Positions 34,857 to 43,442 of a DNA stretch of 64,000 nt are shown here, piece by piece. The position numbers and the translations under genes were made by a program. How positions within the stretch are numbered: the stretch's first letter is position 1; every line of letters starts with the position of its first letter. Origin of the DNA: CAWDMC01 sp963803295 (GTDB lineage: Bacteria; Acidobacteriota; Terriglobia; UBA7540); the NCBI GenBank assembly GCA_963803295.1, contig CAWDMC010000012.1:186001-250000 (forward strand), given 5' to 3'. The notes beneath the pieces were generated by a model, which ran no database searches, was not told where the DNA came from, and worked only from the letters and a program-made list of their open reading frames with translations.

Positions 34857-36011
34857 ATGGGTTTTGAATTCGCCACGGCCTCGCGGGTTCTCTTTGGCGC
34901 GGGTTCGATCCGCGAGGTCCCACCGGCTGCACGAGCAGTGGGACGCCGGGCGCTGGTCGTGACCGGGCGCTCCGGCGATCGCGCGGGCTCGCTGGTGACC
35001 GCGCTCGGCGCCGCGGGGGTTTCCTCCGTGGGACTCCGGGCGGAAGGCGAGCCCACGGTTAACCTGATCTGCGCGGGGTTGGAACGGGCCCGTGGCGAGC
35101 ATTGCGATCTCATCATCAGCTTGGGGGGCGGCAGTGCTATCGATACGGGCAAGGCGATCGCGGCCCTGATGACCAATCCGGGAGAACTGCTCGATTACCT
35201 GGAGGTGATCGGCGGAGGCCGTGCGCTCACTCATCGTGCTGCCCCCTTCATTGCTGTCCCCACCACCGCCGGCACAGGCACGGAAGTGACGCGCAACGCG
35301 GTTCTGGCCTCGCCCGAGCATCGTGTGAAGGTAAGCCTGCGAAGCCCGCTGATGCTTGCGCACCTGGCGGTGGTCGACCCGGACCTGAGCTCGTGTCTGC
35401 CACCCGCCATCACTGCCTCAAGTGGACTCGACGCGCTGACCCAGTTGATCGAACCTTACGTTTCCGTCCGCGCTAATCCCCTCACCGACGGGTTCTGCCT
35501 CGAAGGACTGCGACGCGCCGGGCCTGCGCTCCGTCAAGCCTACCACAACGGTCATGATACCGAGGCTCGCACCGATATGGCGCTGGCCAGCATGCTCAGC
35601 GGCTTCAGTCTGGCGAATGCGGGCCTGGGCGTGGTCCATGGATTCGCGGGACCCATCGGTGGCATGTTCCCCGCCCCGCACGGCGCCGTCTGCGCGGCCG
35701 TATTGCCGCAGGCGATGGATGTCAATCTCGAAGCCCTCGCAAGGCGGGCTGCGGGGGGCGAAGCCCTGCGCCGATATGAGACCGTGGCGCGCATTCTAAC
35801 TGGCGATCCGCTGGCCAGCCCCGAAGAGGGCGTTCGCTGGGTAAGCGAGTTGTGCCAGGAATTGGGAATTCCATCACTTCGGTCATACGGTATCGATCGA
35901 ACGGACGTTCCGGCGTTGGTCGAGAAGGCCTCGAAAGCTAGCAGCACGAAGGGTAACCCACTTCCACTTACCGCTGACGAACTTAGTGAGATCCTGATAA
36001 AGTCCCTGTAG
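34857..36011 (+). CDS. Iron-containing alcohol dehydrogenase
   Basis: 384 residues from ATG 34857, with GAGG 6 nt before it; GTG 34845 would overlap the monooxygenase stop. Group III features: SLGGGSAIDTGKAIAAL (NAD-binding loop), PTTAGTGTEVT, and metal ligands in SSGLDALTQLIE, VVHGFAGPIGG and APHGAVCA. Related enzymes reduce aldehydes such as lactaldehyde or oxidise small alcohols. Between an ABM protein and, two genes on, a FucP-like transporter, a lactaldehyde reductase role in deoxy-sugar breakdown is possible but unproven. Confidence 0.88.
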   Translation: MGFEFATASRVLFGAGSIREVPPAARAVGRRALVVTGRSGDRAGSLVTALGAAGVSSVGLRAEGEPTVNLICAGLERARGEHCDLIISLGGGSAIDTGKAIAALMTNPGELLDYLEVIGGGRALTHRAAPFIAVPTTAGTGTEVTRNAVLASPEHRVKVSLRSPLMLAHLAVVDPDLSSCLPPAITASSGLDALTQLIEPYVSVRANPLTDGFCLEGLRRAGPALRQAYHNGHDTEARTDMALASMLSGFSLANAGLGVVHGFAGPIGGMFPAPHGAVCAAVLPQAMDVNLEALARRAAGGEALRRYETVARILTGDPLASPEEGVRWVSELCQELGIPSLRSYGIDRTDVPALVEKASKASSTKGNPLPLTADELSEILIKSL

Positions 36012-36038
36012 CTTAGAAGGGCCCTAAAGGAGGTAGAA

Positions 36039-36494
36039 ATGAACGATCTCATTCGCGTTCTCGCCATAGTAACAGTCGGATTGGGTATGATCGTCACCGC
36101 CGGCGGGGCTGAAAGGGGCGGTGGCGGTCCTGTCACCATCGAGTACTACTACAAACTGGTTCCTGGCGCGATGTTACCCGGCGGCCCCTCCGAATGGCTG
36201 ACACTCTACCTTAAGAACCATCATCCCATTCTGTTGCAGTTGCAGAAGGACGGCTTGCTCCTGAGCGAGAAGCTTTATGAGCGGCGATTCCACGCCGAGA
36301 GTCCCGCCTGGGACTACAAAGTCGTGATGGTGTGGCGGGATTGGGGGGCGCTCCAGGAAGCCAGCACCCACGAGCCGAAGATCATCCAGGCGCTCTATCC
36401 CGACAAGGCCTCGCATGACCAGCAGGAGAAGCGCCGCTGGGAATTGACGGAAAAGCACTGGGACGACGTCTTGAAGGAAGTCGCGTTCGAATAA
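36039..36494 (+). CDS. Secreted protein of unknown function
   Basis: 151 residues with a very strong AAAGGAGGT site. Residues 1-24 form a signal peptide (LIRVLAIVTVGLGMIVTAGG). The mature part opens VTIEYYYKLVPG and contains WLTLYLKNHHPILLQLQ and WDYKVVMVWRDWG, a pattern of alternating strands and helices recalling Dabb/EthD-like barrels, though I do not recognise the family. It lies 28 bp after the dehydrogenase, so it is likely co-transcribed with it. No catalytic motif is evident. Confidence 0.7.
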   Translation: MNDLIRVLAIVTVGLGMIVTAGGAERGGGGPVTIEYYYKLVPGAMLPGGPSEWLTLYLKNHHPILLQLQKDGLLLSEKLYERRFHAESPAWDYKVVMVWRDWGALQEASTHEPKIIQALYPDKASHDQQEKRRWELTEKHWDDVLKEVAFE

Positions 36495-36561
36495 ATCGAT
36501 TCATTTTAGTCCGCCTAATCCGCAGCCCTCAGTAACCGAGGGCTAAGGGGAGTGCCCGCCT

Positions 36562-37878
36562 ATGCCAGAAATAAGAGAAAATCCAGAGTCCGCTCACCCC
36601 CGGTTATTCGCAGCCGGCAACACCCTGCCCTTCGTTCTGGTGACCGTGTTATTTCTACTGTGGGGCATTCCGAGCAACTTGAATGACATACTCATCAAGC
36701 AATTCATGAAATCCTTCGAGATGTCGCGCTTGAAGGCAGGATTCATCCAGTCCGCCTTCTACATGGGATATTTTCTCCTTTCCATGCCGGCCGCGCTCCT
36801 GATGCGCAAGTACGGGTATAAGGCAGGCCTGGTGACTGGACTCTTTCTCTACAGCGCGGGCACCTTTTTGTTCTGGCCGGCGGCCCACATCGGGCGGTAT
36901 GGCTTTTTCCTGCTGGCGCTGTTCATCATCGCCAGCGGCGCGGCTTTCCTGGAGACAGGAGCGAACCCCTTCATTGCCACGCTGGGCGATCCGCGAACTT
37001 CAGAAAGGCGGCTGAACTTCTCGCAGGCGTTCAATCCGGTGGGCGCGGTGACGGGGGTGGGCATTGGCACACTCTTCATCCTCTCGGGAGTTGAGTTGAG
37101 TCCTCATGAGGTTGCTTTGCGAAAGGCGGCAGGGACGTACGAAGCTTACCTGCAGGCCGAGACGCTGAGGGTCGTTGTACCCTATTTAGTGCTGGGGGCT
37201 GTTGTTTTCATGTGGGCGCTGCTGATTATCAAAACCAAGTTCCCCAAGATCGCCGAAGAAGCGGAGCCCGAGGGCAGCCGCCAGCATGGCAGGTTCGTGG
37301 ATCTCTTTCGCTACCCGCACTTTGTTCAGGGTGTCCTGGCCCAGTTTTTTTATGTGGGCGCGCAAGTGGGCACGTGGAGTTACTACATCCAATACATCCA
37401 GGATTACGCCCACAGTCCGGAGAAGATTGCGGGAGCTTTCCTGACAGGCACCCTGGTGGCGTTTGGCATCGGCAGGTTCTTCGCCACCTATCTGATGAAG
37501 TTCATTCAACCGAGCCGGCTGATGGGGGTTTACGGAGTCATTAACGTTGGACTGGCGGGCGTGGCAGTCCTCTTTCCCGGCTGGCCGGGCGTGCTGGCGC
37601 TGTTCCTCACCAGTTTCTTCATGTCGCTGATGTTCCCGACCATCTTTGCTCTTGGGATCAAGGAACTCGGTCCTAACACCAAGCTCGGCGGGTCGATGAT
37701 CATCATGGCGATTATCGGCGGCGCGGTGTTCACTCCGCTTATGGCAGGGGTATTCCAGATCACTCACAGCATGGCCGTGGCGATGGTGGTACCGCTGCTC
37801 TGCTATGTCTTTATCACCTATTACGCATTTATCGGTTCCAAAGTGCGGATTCCCAAACTGGAGGTAGTTAGGATTTAG
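36562..37878 (+). CDS. fucP: FucP-like sugar MFS transporter
   Basis: 438 residues with 12 predicted membrane helices. LFLLWGIPSNLNDILIKQF in helix 1, QSAFYMGYFLLSMPAALLM and GAAFLETGANPFIATLGDP follow the L-fucose:H+ symporter pattern (FucP/GluP group); the Asn/Glu residues that bind sugar and proton in FucP have counterparts in helices 1 and 4. It probably imports L-fucose, glucose or a related hexose. Follows the secreted protein and dehydrogenase in the same direction, 67 bp apart. Confidence 0.87.
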   Translation: MPEIRENPESAHPRLFAAGNTLPFVLVTVLFLLWGIPSNLNDILIKQFMKSFEMSRLKAGFIQSAFYMGYFLLSMPAALLMRKYGYKAGLVTGLFLYSAGTFLFWPAAHIGRYGFFLLALFIIASGAAFLETGANPFIATLGDPRTSERRLNFSQAFNPVGAVTGVGIGTLFILSGVELSPHEVALRKAAGTYEAYLQAETLRVVVPYLVLGAVVFMWALLIIKTKFPKIAEEAEPEGSRQHGRFVDLFRYPHFVQGVLAQFFYVGAQVGTWSYYIQYIQDYAHSPEKIAGAFLTGTLVAFGIGRFFATYLMKFIQPSRLMGVYGVINVGLAGVAVLFPGWPGVLALFLTSFFMSLMFPTIFALGIKELGPNTKLGGSMIIMAIIGGAVFTPLMAGVFQITHSMAVAMVVPLLCYVFITYYAFIGSKVRIPKLEVVRI

Positions 37879-37881
37879 GAG

Positions 37882-38067
37882 TTAGGATTTAGGATGCCTC
37901 AAGTACACTTGAGTTTGCTTCAATACGTGACCTTCCGCAAGGTTCGAGGGAATTGAAACCGCCGCCCTCTGAATTTGACTCGTCAACCCATAGAGTTCTT
38001 CCCGTGAAAATGCTCGTGTGCGCCTGTAAGTTGCAGTCACGAGATCCATAGCTTTCTGCGAAACCAC
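37882..38067 (-). pseudogene. Truncated four-helix bundle (23S rRNA intervening-sequence type) protein
   Basis: The fragment contains QKAMDLVTATYRRTRAF and LTSQIQRAAVSIPSNLAEGH, the conserved first half of the family whose members are usually ~120 residues. An in-frame TAG sits where the N-terminal FxDLxVW would be read, and the frame ends shortly after LAEGH, so both ends are lost. It is flanked by inverted copies of a GGATTTAGGAT-like sequence (near 37876-37893 and 38096-38116), which may reflect the event that moved it here. Confidence 0.7.
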
Positions 38068-38099
38068 AAGCTCCTAGAACCCTTGCATGAGCCCAAATC

Positions 38100-38588
38100 C
38101 TAAATCCCAAATCCTAGGTCCTCGACCAGCGCCACGGCGTCAGCCCTCACGGCCTCTCCCAGACCCACGGCATCCAGCTTCTCGCCCGTTTTCGCTTTGA
38201 CGCTCACTTGGTCCACGCTAATACCCAGTGCAGTTGCCAGTTTCTCGCGCATAGCGGAGACATACGGCGCCAGCTTCGGTCGCTCAAGGCCGATCGTCGA
38301 GTCAATATTGACAATCGTAAGGCGGCTCTGGTCGAGCAAGCTCCGAACGTGACGCAGGAACTCGAGACTTGAGGCATTGTGCCACTCCGGCGCGGTGTCA
38401 GGAAAGTGCCGTCCTATGTCGCCGAGTGCCGCGGCACCGAGCAGCGCATCGCAGATTGCGTGGATCAGCGCGTCGCCATCGGAGTGTCCCAGGGGGCCCT
38501 TATCGAAAGGAATTTCAACACCCCCCAGGATCAGCTTACGTCCGAGCTCCAGTCGATGGATATCGTTCCCGAGGCCAATGCGTTGCAT
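38100..38588 (-). CDS. ispF: 2-C-methyl-D-erythritol 2,4-cyclodiphosphate synthase
   Basis: 162 residues, the normal IspF length. The zinc site is GNDIHRLELG (Asp/His) with H42 in the following helix region, and GHSDGDALIHAICDALLGA is the signature; DIGRHFPDT and KAKTGEKLDAVG complete the active site. It makes the cyclic diphosphate in the MEP isoprenoid pathway. The partner ispD lies 3 kb away at 41473 in the same direction but separated by two plus-strand genes, so they are not one operon here. Confidence 0.95.
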   Translation of the reverse strand: MQRIGLGNDIHRLELGRKLILGGVEIPFDKGPLGHSDGDALIHAICDALLGAAALGDIGRHFPDTAPEWHNASSLEFLRHVRSLLDQSRLTIVNIDSTIGLERPKLAPYVSAMREKLATALGISVDQVSVKAKTGEKLDAVGLGEAVRADAVALVEDLGFGI

Positions 38589-38792
38589 AGCTTAGTTAAA
38601 ACGGAGTGCACAGTAGTGGTACACAAGGGCGTCTCCCAGTCCGTAGGCGCAATCCCCACTAAAATCCAAACATCCGAGGGGCGCGAGGTCGAGAAATTTT
38701 AGAGCCGCCTAAGCAGCCTCTCTTGGCGGCAGGTCGTCATCGGCCAAGGAGCAACTCGTTCGTGAACGGGCTATTCGACGCCAGCGAGCCGC

Positions 38793-39008
38793 CTACTTAA
38801 AGTGGACGTTGTTTTCAATCTGCTGAGCTGAGTAAAAAATGACAAATCTCACATGATTGCCACAATCCCTGCACACCGGAAACTTCGTCCCATAGACGCA
38901 CGTAACTTGGTGCTCGTGGGCGTGATTCGAATCGTGAACAACACTGTAGATCCCAGAATGCGGAACAGAATCACCGGGTTTAAACTCGTCCTCTGTGATG
39001 GTATCCAT
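38793..39008 (-). CDS. Small YjzC-like protein with Cys/His cluster
   Basis: 71 residues from ATG 39008 (GGAG 8 nt upstream). FKPGDSVPHSGIYSVVHD recalls the YjzC N-terminal beta-unit. The rest has several His (HAHEH), then CVYGTKFPVCRDCGNHVRF, which could form a small zinc site (C-x9-C-x2-C with His). Such proteins are widespread and uncharacterised. Alone on its strand between ispF and the TPR gene. Confidence 0.7.
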   Translation of the reverse strand: MDTITEDEFKPGDSVPHSGIYSVVHDSNHAHEHQVTCVYGTKFPVCRDCGNHVRFVIFYSAQQIENNVHFK

Positions 39009-39230
39009 AGGTCTTACTCCCATAACCAGTAGAATTCGGCACGGGGCATTTGTACGCAGACTCTATCAAGCATTACCTCGATTGTCTACACGTGATCGGC
39101 AAGCTGCCGGTGATAAAATGGAGGAACCAATCTGGCTCCTTGCCTAAACCCAGAAGTCGTGCATAATGGTCGAAAACAGCCAATGTGAACAAAAGAGTAT
39201 CTACTCCTACTATGCACCCTCTTTGGCCTG

Positions 39231-40127
39231 GTGGCCGGTGGCCGAACGGCTGGGGCGGGGCTTTCGGCGGCCGGGGTGGTGTTAACTACCAAGGGACAAC
39301 CCGTGGCCCGCGTAACTGTCAGCGTTGTGAATGCGGGCAGCACAGCCACTACCGATAGCGGCCAATTCGCGGTTACGCTCCCGACGGGATTTCAGCCGGG
39401 ATTTCCGCTGATGCTGGTCGTGCGAGGGTGGGTCGTTGAGAGTCCTTGGGAAGGGCGTGGCCTCGTTCCGGCTTCGATCGCAGTTCCTCTTGAAGTCAGG
39501 GTCGTACCCAAAGGCGACAAGGCAATCCTCTCCCACGATAACGTCACTCGGATCATCAAGGGACAGGTAACTCAGATCAGCGAATTGCCCACCAGCGGCA
39601 GGTACGCCGGGCCAACCCTGCAGGCCGACAAGGAGTTGGAGACCTATCTCAGGAAGCAGGCGGACATCCTGGGTTTCCCGGTGGAGAAAATCAGAAAGGA
39701 ATGCGACTCCTGGGCGAAGAAGCCCCAAAACGACTTCGAGGCTGGGTTGGCTAATCTCTACCAGGGGCGTAACCAAGAGGCGGGCCAGGCCCTCCGGCGA
39801 GCTGCAGCAAGCGCCGCGTCGTCGCAGGCGCAAGGGCGGGATAAGCTGGCCGCCTTGGCCAGCGCCGAATACCGCTTAGGCCACTACTCCGAAGCCCGGG
39901 AAATCCTCCGAGGCCTCTTGACCCAGAATCCCTACGACGTACGGCTCATCGCCAATCTGGCAACGGTCGCGGAAGCCGAGCACGACTACAGAGGCGCCCT
40001 GGCGCTGCTCCAGAAAGCCTCGGCCATCGACAGGGTGTCGGGCGACAAAGCCGAGGCTGCCGCGATAGAAGAAGCTGTCGCGGCTATGAAGATCCAAATG
40101 GATGAGTCAAGAGTAGCAGCCCACTAA
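39231..40127 (+). CDS. Secreted TPR protein with N-terminal carboxypeptidase-regulatory-like domain (possible frameshift at start)
   Basis: At least 298 residues. A beta-sandwich (GVVLTTKGQPVARVTVSVVN) of the carboxypeptidase-regulatory type is followed by tetratricopeptide-like helices (FEAGLANLYQGRNQEAG, LASAEYRLGHYSEARE, and a unit around LALLQKASAID). GTG 39231 is the first in-frame start, but the frame upstream encodes a fine hydrophobic signal (YLLLLCTLFGLVAGG, from 39198) with no start of its own. A GTG at 39185 in another frame (VNKR) would join it if one base near 39196 were removed, so either a frameshift or a sequencing error hides the true N-terminus. It is 31 bp upstream of the TIR gene and probably co-transcribed. 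Confidence 0.7.
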   Translation: MAGGRTAGAGLSAAGVVLTTKGQPVARVTVSVVNAGSTATTDSGQFAVTLPTGFQPGFPLMLVVRGWVVESPWEGRGLVPASIAVPLEVRVVPKGDKAILSHDNVTRIIKGQVTQISELPTSGRYAGPTLQADKELETYLRKQADILGFPVEKIRKECDSWAKKPQNDFEAGLANLYQGRNQEAGQALRRAAASAASSQAQGRDKLAALASAEYRLGHYSEAREILRGLLTQNPYDVRLIANLATVAEAEHDYRGALALLQKASAIDRVSGDKAEAAAIEEAVAAMKIQMDESRVAAH

Positions 40128-40158
40128 GACGCTTCCAAATGAGGCGTCGACTAATACC

Positions 40159-41406
40159 ATGGCCAGCGTCTACCTGAGTTACAGCCACAGAGACAAGGAT
40201 TTCGCCAGGCGCCTTGCGAGCGATCTCAAAAAAGCCGGCATCCGCGTTTGGATCGACGAAAGCGCCCTCAAAATTGGCGATAACTTCGCCGAAAAGATGC
40301 GCGAGGGGATCAAGGAGGTAGACTACCTCGCCGTTCTGATCTCACCCAACTCCCTCAGTTCCCGATGGGTTTCTCAGGAAATCCAATTGGCTCTCACGCA
40401 AGAGAGCGACAGCAACAAGCTCAAAGTCCTGCCCTTGATGATCGGGGATTGCGAGTTGCCGGCCGAACTCGAAGGCAGGCTCTATGGCGATTTCCGCCAG
40501 CCCCTGCTCTATGAAGAGTCGTTGCACAAGCTCCTCGATGCGATTGGCGCGAAGCCGCCCGGCACCACTCGGCCCTCGAAATCAGACCCCGATCTGCCGA
40601 CCCAGGAGGCAGGCAACAGGACATCAAGGCATGGATACCTGATCTGGCTGATCGCCGGAATCGGCCTGGTGATCCTCTATGTTTACAAGGTCAGCACGCT
40701 CCCGTCCGGCGCGCAGAACCAGGTCTATTACGTGGTGCTCCTCTTTGCCGCCACAGCTTGCGCCATCGCACTGTTTACGGGTCTGGGCAGCAGTACGGCG
40801 ATCACTTATAACCGCTATGGCATCGTGGTGAGGTTAAGCGGGGCGGCGGCCCTGTTTGCCTTGATCGTTTATGGCGGCTTCAAGATTGTGCCCGCGGGAC
40901 CCGATACGTTTGACCTGACTTTGCGGGCCCACAGCGCCGACGGCACGGAGCCGATCATCACTTCGGGCAACGTGACCATCGACCTCGACAACGACCGGCG
41001 AACAGCGGCGTTCGGCCCCAACGGCGAAGCGGACTTCAAGGGCATTCCCGAAAAATTCATGGGAACCACGGTCCAGATACTGCCCCAAGTGGAGGGGTAC
41101 CAGGGAACGTGGCAGCGGCATAAGATTCAGTGGAAGGCCTTCGATCTTGCCCTGGAACGGGCTGGCCCTGCTGTCACCACGCTGAGGGGTTCGATTATGG
41201 CGCCGCCGGGAAAGGCTAAAAACCTACGGGTGGTAGTGGAGGGACAAAAAGCAGAAGGGAAACCCGATGATTTCGGCAGATTCGAGATGCAGGTGCAAGG
41301 CAAGGTCGGCGACCAGGTACGCCTGAGGGTTTACTCAGGGCAGAAGAACGTCTACGACGACTACCAGACACTCCCCGGCCCCGTGACGCTCAAGACTAGG
41401 ATGTAG
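40159..41406 (+). CDS. TIR domain protein with three membrane helices and beta-sandwich tail
   Basis: 415 residues. The TIR domain (1-130) opens ASVYLSYSHRDKDFA, has WIDESALKIGDNF, and ends helix alpha-C with SSRWVSQEIQLAL, where E74 is at the position of the NAD-cleaving Glu in enzymatic TIRs. Three hydrophobic helices (about 160-250: LIWLIAGIGLVILYVY, VVLLFAATACAIALF, GAAALFALIVYGGF) follow. The C-terminal 150 residues form two beta-rich domains like those of the upstream TPR protein. Membrane-anchored TIRs may be stress or phage-defence effectors; a signalling scaffold is equally possible. Confidence 0.85.
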   Translation: MASVYLSYSHRDKDFARRLASDLKKAGIRVWIDESALKIGDNFAEKMREGIKEVDYLAVLISPNSLSSRWVSQEIQLALTQESDSNKLKVLPLMIGDCELPAELEGRLYGDFRQPLLYEESLHKLLDAIGAKPPGTTRPSKSDPDLPTQEAGNRTSRHGYLIWLIAGIGLVILYVYKVSTLPSGAQNQVYYVVLLFAATACAIALFTGLGSSTAITYNRYGIVVRLSGAAALFALIVYGGFKIVPAGPDTFDLTLRAHSADGTEPIITSGNVTIDLDNDRRTAAFGPNGEADFKGIPEKFMGTTVQILPQVEGYQGTWQRHKIQWKAFDLALERAGPAVTTLRGSIMAPPGKAKNLRVVVEGQKAEGKPDDFGRFEMQVQGKVGDQVRLRVYSGQKNVYDDYQTLPGPVTLKTRM

Positions 41407-41472
41407 GGCAGATGCCAAGCCCCTACCACCTCCGAGGTCTCGCGCCCTCCTGCAGAGGTTGCCCGCCTTAAA

Positions 41473-42180
41473 TTAGTCGAGGTCTTCCGTCGTCTCCTGT
41501 CGCCGCTCCTGGGCGATGTAGAGGCGGGCTAGAGGCAAATCTGAAGGCTTGGTGATCTTGATGTTGCGATCGGAACCCATTACAACGTTCACGCTGTGGC
41601 CGAGGCGCTCCACCAGGCTGGATTCGTCGGTACCGTGGAAACCGTCGCGCAAGGCTTGATCGAAGGCTTCTCGAAGCAAAGAATAGCGGAAGGTCTGGGG
41701 TGTTTGGGCGAGAACCACGCGCTCCCGCGGCATCGTACCGAGCACCAACCGGCGCTCCACCTGCTTCACTGTGTCGACGCTAGGGATGCCCAGAATCACG
41801 GCGCCATGCAGGCGAGCTTCCTCCACCACGCGTTCGATCGTGGCCAAATCCACAAAAGGCCGCACAGCGTCGTGGACAACTACGACCTCAGTAGTATCGG
41901 GAGCCTCAGCTAGGGCCCGGGCAACGGTTTCCTGACGGCTGGCGCCGCCCGTGAGCAATCGTACGGGTTTGCCCAGGTGCTCGCGCTCGATGTCCTTCTG
42001 GGCGCGCTCCACATCCTCGGCGCGCAACACGAGATAAATCTCATCGATGGCTGGCGAAGCTGCAAACTTGCGCAGCGTGTGCACAAAGATCGGCACTCCT
42101 TCCAGTGACAGAAACTGCTTCGGGGTATTGCCGCCCATGCGGACACCAGTACCCGCGGCCGGGATGATCGCAACGACCAT
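41473..42180 (-). CDS. ispD: 2-C-methyl-D-erythritol 4-phosphate cytidylyltransferase
   Basis: 235 residues. The nucleotidyltransferase motif IIPAAGTGVRMGGNTPKQF binds CTP; VVVHDAVRPFV supplies the metal Asp; TDESSLVERLG and DRNIKITKPSDL complete the IspD signature. It transfers CMP to MEP in isoprenoid synthesis. It starts 5 bp after the PIN/TRAM gene ends, an association common in other phyla, and ends in an acidic tail (ETTEDLD). Confidence 0.95.
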   Translation of the reverse strand: MVVAIIPAAGTGVRMGGNTPKQFLSLEGVPIFVHTLRKFAASPAIDEIYLVLRAEDVERAQKDIEREHLGKPVRLLTGGASRQETVARALAEAPDTTEVVVVHDAVRPFVDLATIERVVEEARLHGAVILGIPSVDTVKQVERRLVLGTMPRERVVLAQTPQTFRYSLLREAFDQALRDGFHGTDESSLVERLGHSVNVVMGSDRNIKITKPSDLPLARLYIAQERRQETTEDLD

Positions 42181-42185
42181 AGCTC

Positions 42186-43229
42186 CTATTGATTTACCGC
42201 TTCCGGACGAACCGGCTGTTGATGCTGCTGAGAACGGTCATCGAACTTGCCAAAGATCATGCGTCCGGCGGTGGTCTGGAGCACGCTGGTCACGGCAATG
42301 TCGATTGTCTTCGAAATCATTTTTCGCGCATTATCCACCACCACCATGGTACCGTCGTCCAAATAGGCGACACCCTGGTTGTACTCCTTCCCTTCCTTCA
42401 GGATAAACACCCGCATGATCTCGCCCGGCAGCACGGCGGGTTTCAAGGAGTTTGCCAGTTCGTTCACGTTCAATACCTGCACACCCTGTAATTGCGCTAC
42501 CTTGTTGAGGTTGAAGTCGTTAGTAACGATCTTCCCCTCGTAGACCTTGGCCAGCTCGATAAGCTTCATGTCCACGGCGCGGACGTGGGGAAAATCATCT
42601 TCCACAATTTGCACCTGAACCGCTGCCATTTTCTGCATTTTCTGCAAGATGTCAAGACCGCGCCGGCCGCGGTTGCGCTTGAGCGAATCGGACGAGTCGG
42701 CGATCAGTTGCAGTTCGCGCAATACGAACTGCGGGACCACCAGCTGACCCTCCACGAAACCGGTCTCGCACACATCAGCGATCCGGCCGTCAATAATCAC
42801 ACTGGTGTCCAGGATTTTTATGGGATTGCGCCCCTGCCGCTCGCCCGCAAAAAGTCCTCCCAGGGCCGACAGATTCAACAAATCCCCCTTGTTAGCTCCC
42901 AGCACCAGACCCACGTAGGCCATTAGCAACAGGATTCCGATGTTGATGAAGGATAACGAAGTCGAGGTCTTGTCAATTTGGGTCAGCTCCAGCAGATGAC
43001 TGATCATCAACGCGCCTAAAATGCCCAAAATCGAGCCAGCCGCCGCGCCAATCAACCGCTTCAAGCTGGTTCGCTCAAGGCGCATCTCGAAAAAGACAAA
43101 AGCCACCCCCAAAATCAAGCCCAGAATAATAGAGCTCGCGGCCGACAGATGAAAGGGCCGCAAATGGTATGAGGCGGTGGCAAGAGTCAGCATGAACACT
43201 ATCCGCACAACAGCCATTTCAAAGGACAT
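42186..43229 (-). CDS. PIN/TRAM domain integral membrane protein (YacL-like)
   Basis: 347 residues with AAAGGAGGT upstream. Four N-terminal membrane helices (about 1-110) lead into a PIN nuclease domain (about 130-260) with LDTSVIIDGRIADVCETG and the acidic residues SDSLKRNRGRRGLD and VTNDFNLNKVA, then a TRAM RNA-binding domain with GEIMRVFILKEGKEYNQGVAYLDDGT (first 9: GEIMRVFIL). A putative membrane-tethered ribonuclease. Immediately upstream of ispD, so likely one transcription unit; functional link unknown. Confidence 0.9.
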   Translation of the reverse strand: MSFEMAVVRIVFMLTLATASYHLRPFHLSAASSIILGLILGVAFVFFEMRLERTSLKRLIGAAAGSILGILGALMISHLLELTQIDKTSTSLSFINIGILLLMAYVGLVLGANKGDLLNLSALGGLFAGERQGRNPIKILDTSVIIDGRIADVCETGFVEGQLVVPQFVLRELQLIADSSDSLKRNRGRRGLDILQKMQKMAAVQVQIVEDDFPHVRAVDMKLIELAKVYEGKIVTNDFNLNKVAQLQGVQVLNVNELANSLKPAVLPGEIMRVFILKEGKEYNQGVAYLDDGTMVVVDNARKMISKTIDIAVTSVLQTTAGRMIFGKFDDRSQQHQQPVRPEAVNQ

Positions 43230-43442
43230 GGTGACCCACCTCCTTTCTGCAAGTCTGTCTTACTGCCGATCAACGGCCTATCCAGGTTACCGCCCCGAGT
43301 ATAGCACGAAGGAAGTATGTGCAGTGGTGGCAAGGTCGTTACTGATTAGTAATGACTCAAAGATCTCTTAATGATCGTATCGGCACCGTCATTGAACAGG
43401 CATAGGACCGTCCTGCGTCCGATACCCGACTGAGGGCGCTCG

